Shown: piece by piece, positions 41,591-45,939 of the stretch
Layout of the letters: each line of letters begins with the position of its first letter
How positions within the stretch are numbered: the first letter of the stretch is position 1
From: Prevotella sp.
Lineage (GTDB): Bacteria; Bacteroidota; Bacteroidia; Bacteroidales; Bacteroidaceae
Direction of reading: 5' to 3'
Assembly: GCA_016285245.1 (NCBI GenBank)
Contig: JAEEQH010000024.1
Location: 1-45,939, forward strand
Length of the DNA stretch: 45,939 nucleotides
The notes under the pieces: model-generated
The model's input: the letters and a program-made list of their open reading frames with translations, nothing else
The model's database searches: none
Told to the model about the DNA's origin: nothing
Made by a program: the position numbers and the translations under genes

Positions 41591-42631
41591 CTATGCGGCC
41601 TCTTTAGCGTTTCTATATATGTGATCAGGGTTGTATTTCTGTCTGTTTCTGACCATTGCCACAAGCCTGTGGAGCATCTTGTTTTTGATATTGTTGTGGA
41701 TTAGTAGTGGATGCTTCCCTCGTTGAGTGAGTCGCTGGTAGTAATTATATATGTCGATATCGGTTTTGATAGCTGCCAGTGCTGCTTGTGAGAGTAGCGA
41801 CTTGATCATCCTATTGGCAAATGGGCTGACCCGTGGTTTCCCGTTGATACTGCTTCCTGACTGTCGTCCAAAGGGTGCTATGCCATAGTAGCAGCCAATC
41901 TTTCTAGAGTCATAATCAAACTTCTGGAAGTTGTCAGTATAGACCATCAGGCATGTGGCGTTCTGGACTCCGATGCCAGGCATGGAGGTGACGATGTCAA
42001 ACACTTCTCTGAGTTCGTCATCCGAGGCAATGATTTCCTTTATCTTCTGGTCGCACTTGGCAATGGCCTTGTTCACTTCCGTGAGCAGATGCTTGCTGGT
42101 AAGCGACATGAAGGTCTTAATGTCAGAGCTCTCTTGTGTGAGTCGTTTCTCCTGCCTTCTAACCTGCAGTGCCACCTTTTGCTTGACAAGGCTGTGACGG
42201 TAAAGGAATACCTCTCTTAAAGCGTTCAGAGACGAGCTTTGAGGCTTATACGGAATCATTCTGTCATAATTGCGCATAGCGTATTCTGCAATTGCATGTG
42301 AGTCGGCCTTGTCGTTCTTCACACGCTGGATACCCACAGAATGCTTGATGTTGTAGGCGCATTCCAGCCACATATCGTAACCAGAGGCATAGAGATAATT
42401 GCACAGGGCAATACTATAGCCACCGGTGTTTTCTCCGCAGAAAAGCCACATGTCTGCCGCAAAGCCTTCTGCATGAGCCTTCACCCACTTTACAAGACGA
42501 CGGTAGCCTGATGTCTTGTTGTCAAACACTTCGTGCACGTCGGGAGCACATTCCTTCAGCCCCTCTGCCTGAATGAGGGTTGCGTCGAACTTTTCTTTCG
42601 AGAAATCGATGCCGATAAAGATTTTTTTCAT
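41591..42631 (-). CDS. IS110-family DEDD recombinase (transposase)
   Basis: A 346-aa recombinase. N-terminal RuvC-like DEDD domain: Asp9 in IGIDFSKEKFD, Glu67 in FCGENTGGYS, Asp107/Asp110 in RVKNDKADSHAIAEYA. C-terminal Transposase_20 domain: SMPGIGVQNATCLMV, GCYYGIAPFGRQSGSS and ANRMIKSLLSQAALAAI, which contains the serine expected for the family. Length and motifs look complete, so it may be active. Enzymes of this family are guided by an element-encoded bridge RNA from the flanking non-coding end. Confidence 0.93.
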   Translation of the reverse strand: MKKIFIGIDFSKEKFDATLIQAEGLKECAPDVHEVFDNKTSGYRRLVKWVKAHAEGFAADMWLFCGENTGGYSIALCNYLYASGYDMWLECAYNIKHSVGIQRVKNDKADSHAIAEYAMRNYDRMIPYKPQSSSLNALREVFLYRHSLVKQKVALQVRRQEKRLTQESSDIKTFMSLTSKHLLTEVNKAIAKCDQKIKEIIASDDELREVFDIVTSMPGIGVQNATCLMVYTDNFQKFDYDSRKIGCYYGIAPFGRQSGSSINGKPRVSPFANRMIKSLLSQAALAAIKTDIDIYNYYQRLTQRGKHPLLIHNNIKNKMLHRLVAMVRNRQKYNPDHIYRNAKEAA

Positions 42632-42639
42632 ACCTTTGC

Positions 42640-42825
42640 AACAGTTTTATAAAATGAAGGAATTGGCCAATAGTTGTCTGGTCTTGGACTCTAAATAGGC
42701 TCTTATGCCACTGGCATTCTATCTGGACTTTGCAACTAAACAGGAAGGACTGAGGCGGTTCATAGACTCTAAAGGACTGCAGACCCTAATATAGTTTCCC
42801 TTTCCTGTCGGCCGATTCCTCCTTC
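42640..42825 (-). ncRNA. Candidate IS110 bridge RNA region
   Basis: The non-coding sequence upstream of the transposase. On the minus strand GACAGGAAAGG (about 42798-42808) can pair with CCTTCCTGTTT (about 42738-42748), enclosing a loop of about 50 bases. Two related segments, TTTAGAGTCTATGAACC and TTTAGAGTCCAAGACC, lie in different parts. A TACCTTTG box (42832-42839) sits just upstream on the same strand. Position and size fit the bridge RNAs known for IS110-group elements; the ends and fold are inferred. Confidence 0.45.
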
Positions 42826-42968
42826 TGACAACAAAGGTAGGGAATCAACCGGTATTTAGCAAATTCTTCACTGATATATTTTATCAGGCGCAAAGTTAGA
42901 GACCCTACTGTGCACTTTTTGATCATGGGGTCGGTTCTCCTGATCATCTTCTTGATCATTCCCTCCAT
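42786..42968 (-). CDS. Doubtful 60-aa ORF upstream of the IS
   Basis: MEGMIKKMIRRTDPMIKKCT... is basic at the start, with three MIKK/MIRR repeats coded by TGATCAT motifs at 42920, 42941 and 42953. No family is recognised. Two promoter-like boxes (42832-42839 and 42891-42898) lie inside it on the same strand and the end overlaps the candidate bridge RNA, so it may be only a chance frame or the remnant of a gene cut by the IS. Confidence 0.2.
   Translation of the reverse strand: MEGMIKKMIRRTDPMIKKCTVGSLTLRLIKYISEEFAKYRLIPYLCCQKEESADRKGKLY
42832..42839 (-). promoter_or_regulatory. -7 box pointing into the IS110 element
   Basis: TACCTTTG on the minus strand. Transcription would begin near 42825 and run through the candidate bridge RNA and transposase. 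A second fitting box, TAACTTTG, is at 42891-42898. Confidence 0.45.
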
Positions 42969-43112
42969 TTTCTATTTCTTTACAACTGGATTTGTGGGAG
43001 GGCGATGGCTTCACGGTGAGGGGGCGCGACGGGGTTCGGAAATGTTTTGACTTTAGCTTTTTTTAAGGGAAAATAGTGGCTGCCGACTGTTGGAAGTGGG
43101 CGGCTTTTTTCG

Positions 43113-43120
43113 TACCTTTG
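43113..43120 (+). promoter_or_regulatory. -7 box for the coiled-coil protein gene
   Basis: TACCTTTG with TTG (43090-43092) about 21 bases upstream. The gene's ATG follows 33 bases later behind AGGAGG (43145-43150). Confidence 0.65.
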
Positions 43121-43152
43121 CAGTTCGTCACATTTTTTAAAAATAGGAGGAT

Positions 43153-43926
43153 ATGAAAGAAAAAGTTAAGACAGAAGAACTGAAAGAGGCGGCTCGCGAG
43201 GTGCGCCGCCAGTTGGAACGTGAGCAGGAGCGGAAAACGGAAGAGGCACAGCGGCTTGAGCAGCTGTTGCTGACGCTGGACGCTACGGAGGACTTGTTGG
43301 CCGAGATTGAGCGGCTGAAGGATGAGGGTGAGGGGCTGCGCAGGGAGAACGCGGGGCTGCTGCAGCAACTGCAGGAGAAGGACACGCAGCTGAAGGAGCT
43401 GGGCAAGCTGTCGGCTGGGGTGGCCAAGAAGTCGTCGCAGGACGACGTGTCGAAGGCGATGCGCATCTACCTGAACACGTCGAAGCGTAAGACGCTGAGC
43501 AAGCGGGAGGCGGCCAAGACGGTGTTCCTGGAGCTGATTGCGGCTGCCAAGCTGGAGTTGCCTGAGGACATCATGGAGCTGCTGAACCACTTTGACGACG
43601 AGCAGATTGTGGAGCCGTTGTCGACGGGTGGCAGCGTGACGGAGGACATGTCGGAGCTGTTTACGCCCCAGGCGCAGGTGTTGTGGCAACGGCTCCGTGG
43701 AGCGGGCTTCATCGTTGCCGACGGCTATGCGCTGGCCGAAGGGGTGTCGGCCAACCAGGCGGCCTACATAGCTACGGTCATGGCCGAGAAGTTGCAGGTC
43801 AAGAAGAAGTGGAAGCTCTTCCAGCAGCTGTGGGGCATTCCGAACATGGCTCAGCTGGCAGGGTCGTGGCAGCAGACGGGGAAGCTTCCACCGAGGAGCC
43901 AGGAGATTGACCGGCTGATGGAATAG
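43153..43926 (+). CDS. Coiled-coil protein of unknown function
   Basis: A 257-aa protein. Residues about 1-90 are a highly charged coiled coil (EELKEAAREVRRQLEREQER). A helical C-terminal domain follows (about 97-257: SKAMRIYLNTSKRKTLSKRE, LWQRLRGAGFIVADGYALAEG, WKLFQQLWGIPNMAQLAGSW). No signal peptide or membrane segment is present and I do not recognise the family. It has its own promoter, a ribosome binding site and a terminator, and stands first in a run with phage-type genes. The C-terminal part has the feel of a DNA- or partner-binding helical bundle, which is a guess. Confidence 0.8.
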   Translation: MKEKVKTEELKEAAREVRRQLEREQERKTEEAQRLEQLLLTLDATEDLLAEIERLKDEGEGLRRENAGLLQQLQEKDTQLKELGKLSAGVAKKSSQDDVSKAMRIYLNTSKRKTLSKREAAKTVFLELIAAAKLELPEDIMELLNHFDDEQIVEPLSTGGSVTEDMSELFTPQAQVLWQRLRGAGFIVADGYALAEGVSANQAAYIATVMAEKLQVKKKWKLFQQLWGIPNMAQLAGSWQQTGKLPPRSQEIDRLME

Positions 43927-43946
43927 GTTGACGCTCAGCGTATTAG

Positions 43947-43994
43947 GGTCTTATATAAGTCTTATAGTAAGTCTTATATAAGACCTTTTTTTTT
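43947..43994 (+). terminator. Terminator after the coiled-coil protein gene
   Basis: GGTCTTATATAAG and CTTATATAAGACC form a perfect 13-bp stem with a 13-base loop, followed by nine T residues. Confidence 0.88.
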
Positions 43995-44005
43995 GCCTTT
44001 CTCCG

Positions 44006-44013
44006 TACCTTTG
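44006..44013 (+). promoter_or_regulatory. -7 box for the antirepressor run
   Basis: TACCTTTG directly after the terminator, about 43 bases before ATG 44056. The leader has no recognised fold. Confidence 0.6.
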
Positions 44014-44055
44014 CCCTGTCAATCGACCACTAACGGCGTTGGCAAGGAAAAACCA

Positions 44056-44340
44056 ATGGAAACAAAAATCTTAAAGGTGGTACGCCAGGGCGAGGCCTTC
44101 AGCGTACAGTCAGCTAAGGCTGAGGCTGGTCAGATTCAGAAGTGCAACATCGTGCTGAGGGAGCTGGGGGGCTCGAAGTTCGAAAACGAGTATGTGTGCG
44201 CCATGCTGGGCAACCTGGCGGCGTGCAGGTTCTACGAAGGTGATGTGGTTGCGGCCACGCTCCGTTTCTCTACCCACGAGTATCAGGGACAAGTATTTCA
44301 GGAAATTCTGGCAACGGACTTGGTAAAATTGAAAAATTGA
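44056..44340 (+). CDS. Small OB-fold-like protein (DUF3127-like), tentative
   Basis: A 94-aa protein from METKILKVVRQGEAFS; this ATG is preferred to the one at 43993, which lies inside the terminator/promoter region. The pattern CNIVLRELGGSKFENEYVC, then GDVVAATLRFSTHEYQGQVFQEILATDLVKL resembles the five-strand layout of small single-strand-DNA-binding OB proteins such as DUF3127 (the SFxxESREYNGRWYTD type of end). Similarity is by eye only. Its place before an antirepressor and a VirE_N-like gene fits a phage or integrative-element replication module. Confidence 0.6.
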   Translation: METKILKVVRQGEAFSVQSAKAEAGQIQKCNIVLRELGGSKFENEYVCAMLGNLAACRFYEGDVVAATLRFSTHEYQGQVFQEILATDLVKLKN

Positions 44341-44360
44341 AAAATTGAAGAATTGAAGTT

Positions 44361-45104
44361 ATGAAAGAGATTCAAATTTTCAAGAATGAGTTGTTCGGAG
44401 AAATCCGGACGCTGACCAACGAGCGGGGCGAACCGCTGTTTGTCGGAAAGGACGTGGCAACGGCACTGGGGTACAGGAACCCGTCGAATGCACTACAGGT
44501 ACATGTTGATGATGAGGACAAAACCTCATACCTGATTCAGGTACCAGGTTCCAACTACAAAGCTAACACTTTGATGATCAACGAGAGCGGACTGTACTCG
44601 CTGGTCCTCTCATCGAAGCTGCCGACGGCGAAGGCCTTCAAGCGCTGGGTGACAGCTGAGGTGCTGCCGCAGATCAGGAAGACGGGCGGCTACATCCCGA
44701 CGAAGGATGCCGAGGGCCGCCAGCTGTCGGACGAGGAGATTCTGATGCTGGCCGAACGGATTGTCGGAAGGACGCTGCAGATGCTGAATGCTCCCAACGA
44801 CGACTGTCTGACGGCTACGGAGGTGGCACGGTCGTGGGGCATGGACGTGAAGTCGTTCAACGGCCTGCTGCAACGCATGGGCATACAGCAGCGCAGGGGC
44901 GGCCGCTGGCAACTGAGTGAAGAGCTGAGGGGGATGGGACTGACTCAAGACCGACACTTTCTGTACTACTCGCTGCACGGACAGCCGAAGTCGCGCACCT
45001 ATCTGGTATGGACACCTGAGGGGGTGAGGTTCCTGAACGAGCGGTTCTTGAACTCCGACTGGCAGAGTCCGAGGCTGGTACAGCTGAACTTGTTTATCAA
45101 TTAA
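44361..45104 (+). CDS. Phage antirepressor, Bro-N plus C-terminal ANT-like domain
   Basis: A 247-aa DNA-binding regulator. The Bro-N domain covers about 5-108 (LFVGKDVATALGYRNPSNAL, INESGLYSLVLSSKLPTAKAFKRWVTAEVLPQIRKTGGY as the hallmark area). A C-terminal domain of antirepressor type covers about 135-245 (LTATEVARSWGMDVKSFNGLLQRMGIQQRRGG as helix-turn-helix area; YLVWTPEGVRFL). Such proteins counter a prophage repressor or control early genes. The leader is made of repeated GAAAAATTGAA units, so no strong ribosome binding site is visible. It marks this region as a mobile island. Confidence 0.88.
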   Translation: MKEIQIFKNELFGEIRTLTNERGEPLFVGKDVATALGYRNPSNALQVHVDDEDKTSYLIQVPGSNYKANTLMINESGLYSLVLSSKLPTAKAFKRWVTAEVLPQIRKTGGYIPTKDAEGRQLSDEEILMLAERIVGRTLQMLNAPNDDCLTATEVARSWGMDVKSFNGLLQRMGIQQRRGGRWQLSEELRGMGLTQDRHFLYYSLHGQPKSRTYLVWTPEGVRFLNERFLNSDWQSPRLVQLNLFIN

Positions 45105-45234
45105 GAATTGAAAAATTGAAGTTTTTCAAGTGGACAGGTAAAAAAGTTTAACAATTTTGAGTTGAAGCAGAGGAGGATGTTCTCGAGTAAATGGCCAAGG
45201 AATCTGACACTTCTTCTCGCTAAAACTTAGAAAA

Positions 45235-45624
45235 ATGAAACAGAAAAAGATTAAGAATACGACAAAGAAACAGGTAACGCTGGAGGGAATGATGACCTTC
45301 GGCTTGTTGGAAACAGGTCTGCACACCGCCGACTTCATGTGCTGCGAGGATGTGGAGATGGAGGCGTTCATCGCTAAGTGTAAGGTGCAGGGCATGAGGG
45401 ATGGTAACATCTACATGACTGAACTGCCGAAGCGCATGAGGAACAAACCGCTGTTCCGCGACGATAACAGCTCGCTGTCGCTGGGTAGGAACGGAAGGTA
45501 CTACTTCGTGTTCTCTATGCCTCAAGAGCAGGTTGACGAGCTGCCTAAGGAATTGGTAAGGCAGGCAAGTGACATTGCACAGAAAGTATTAAGGGAACTT
45601 ATTTTGAAACAGCAGGCAGTATGA
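45235..45624 (+). CDS. Unknown protein of the mobile island
   Basis: A 129-aa protein with a Lys/Thr-rich start (MKQKKIKNTTKKQVTLEGMM), a middle with two Cys (FMCCEDVEMEAFIAKCK) and a segment NGRYYFVFSMPQEQVDELPKELV. There is no membrane segment. I do not recognise it. Its stop overlaps the start of the next gene (ATGA), so both are translated together; a role with the VirE_N-like protein is likely but unshown. Confidence 0.75.
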   Translation: MKQKKIKNTTKKQVTLEGMMTFGLLETGLHTADFMCCEDVEMEAFIAKCKVQGMRDGNIYMTELPKRMRNKPLFRDDNSSLSLGRNGRYYFVFSMPQEQVDELPKELVRQASDIAQKVLRELILKQQAV

Positions 45625-45939
45625 GTGTATTCGAGATTTACAAAGGCGATGGTGGCGCAAAGTTCATGCGCCCCATCCACAACAGAGAAGAGTATCTGCA
45701 GAGCCGCAACAGCGATAAACAACAGCTGACATTGAAGGCTGTCCGTTCGGGTGAAGAAGGTAGGAAGTCGCAGTTGATACAGATGAACTATTCGTGTCTG
45801 CCGAACGAGGATGGCACGCTGAAAGGCTCGAAGCGTATGAGTACGACGGTGGGTATGGACATCGACCATATTACACCCGAGGATATGCCTAAGGTGAAGG
45901 AGCGCATCCTGCAGAAGAAGGACGAACTGGGTCTGCTGA
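45621..45939 (+). CDS. VirE_N / BT4734-like protein, N-terminal part (runs off window)
   Basis: The frame starts MSVFEIYKGDGGAKFMRPIH and is still open at the window end (106 codons). The segment LKAVRSGEEGRKSQLIQ, then SCLPNEDGTLKGSKRMSTTVGMDIDHI has the arrangement of the VirE_N/BT4734 domain (basic N-terminal strand, a 'lPa.' turn and a closing G.DIDh motif). In Bacteroidetes integrative elements this domain usually stands before a primase- or helicase-type VirE domain, which would lie downstream. Identification is moderate because only the start is seen. Confidence 0.6.
   Translation, partial: MSVFEIYKGDGGAKFMRPIHNREEYLQSRNSDKQQLTLKAVRSGEEGRKSQLIQMNYSCLPNEDGTLKGSKRMSTTVGMDIDHITPEDMPKVKERILQKKDELGLL

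Larger units (their letters stand above)
41538..42825 (-). mobile_element. IS110-family insertion sequence (borders approximate)
   Basis: It comprises the transposase gene, about 50 bases after it and about 190 bases before it. The right end is placed at about 41538 because the LRR coding pattern (IECSNL) starts there. The left end is placed by the long non-coding stretch and the first structured bases near 42800-42825. No terminal inverted repeats were found, as expected for IS110. A long non-coding part upstream of the gene and a short one downstream is the IS110-group layout (the IS1111 group has the reverse). Confidence 0.65.

Noticed and set aside
42631..42638. TACCTTTG on the plus strand at the transposase start as a promoter
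   Set aside because: It would drive transcription away from the transposase into a region with no plus-strand gene for 500 bases; the box overlaps the ATG of the transposase and is likely chance.
45177..45230. 17-aa ORF (MFSSKWPRNL...) behind GAGGAGG
   Set aside because: The ribosome binding site touches the ATG with no spacing and the peptide has no recognisable feature; probably chance.
1..45939. tRNA or rRNA genes
   Set aside because: No tRNA-like cloverleaf with TTC-A-A loop and no rRNA stretches were noticed in the gaps between genes; a dedicated tRNA scan was not possible.

Overview
The window looks like chromosome of a gut- or oral-type Bacteroidales bacterium, most probably Prevotella or a close relative. 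The evidence is the set of BspA-like leucine-rich-repeat surface proteins ending in the family tail (for example GLYIVNGRKVVIK), an Oar-like TonB-dependent receptor, a DUF4831 protein, many Bacteroidetes-type -7 boxes (TAnnTTTG) and few strong Shine-Dalgarno sites. Every function below is read from protein motifs and remembered family features; no database search was run.

Layout. (1) 1-10,270 is a surface-protein locus: the 3' end of one BspA-like gene with a 66-aa companion ORF, an AT-rich PD-(D/E)XK nuclease gene, a 941-aa LRR/dockerin protein, and a 1793-aa protein with cohesin-like, EF-hand, LRR and dockerin modules followed by a near copy of the companion ORF. The ends of this locus are an almost identical duplication. 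(2) 10,270-11,328 is about 1 kb of intergenic DNA packed with inverted, tandem and phased repeats. (3) 11,329-18,030 holds housekeeping genes: a minus-strand operon nnr / DUF4831 / nhaC, and plus-strand hpt, adk and obg. (4) 18,294-24,400 holds a TonB-dependent receptor and, convergent to it, three cell-envelope genes (M23-LysM peptidase, NlpC/P60 peptidase, CapA-like protein). (5) 24,675-33,681 holds the operon DJ-1/ispD/recG, a divergent GH35 beta-galactosidase, a 29-unit heptamer array, metY, and the pair gdhA-rlpA. (6) 33,746-38,173 is a three-gene operon of double-Cache membrane sensors: Cache only, Cache-HAMP-degenerate kinase, and a complete histidine kinase. (7) 38,352-41,549 is a BspA-like gene that has lost its 5' end at an IS110-family element (41,538 to about 42,825), which carries a candidate bridge RNA upstream of its transposase. 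(8) 43,153-45,939 is a mobile-island segment (coiled-coil protein, OB-fold-like protein, Bro-N antirepressor, unknown protein, VirE_N/BT4734-like protein) that runs off the window.

The most unusual signals lie outside ordinary genes. A 13-bp palindrome recurs five times at exactly 21-bp spacing and can be read as KVTF heptads on both strands. A GC-rich palindromic element sits in frame inside obg and ispD and also just before obg. An interspersed element has a hairpin whose stem changes in a compensatory way between copies. A 7-bp array ends 12 bp before metY. The middle protein of the sensor trio keeps a kinase-like layout but has Asn where the phosphorylated His should be and has no ATPase domain.
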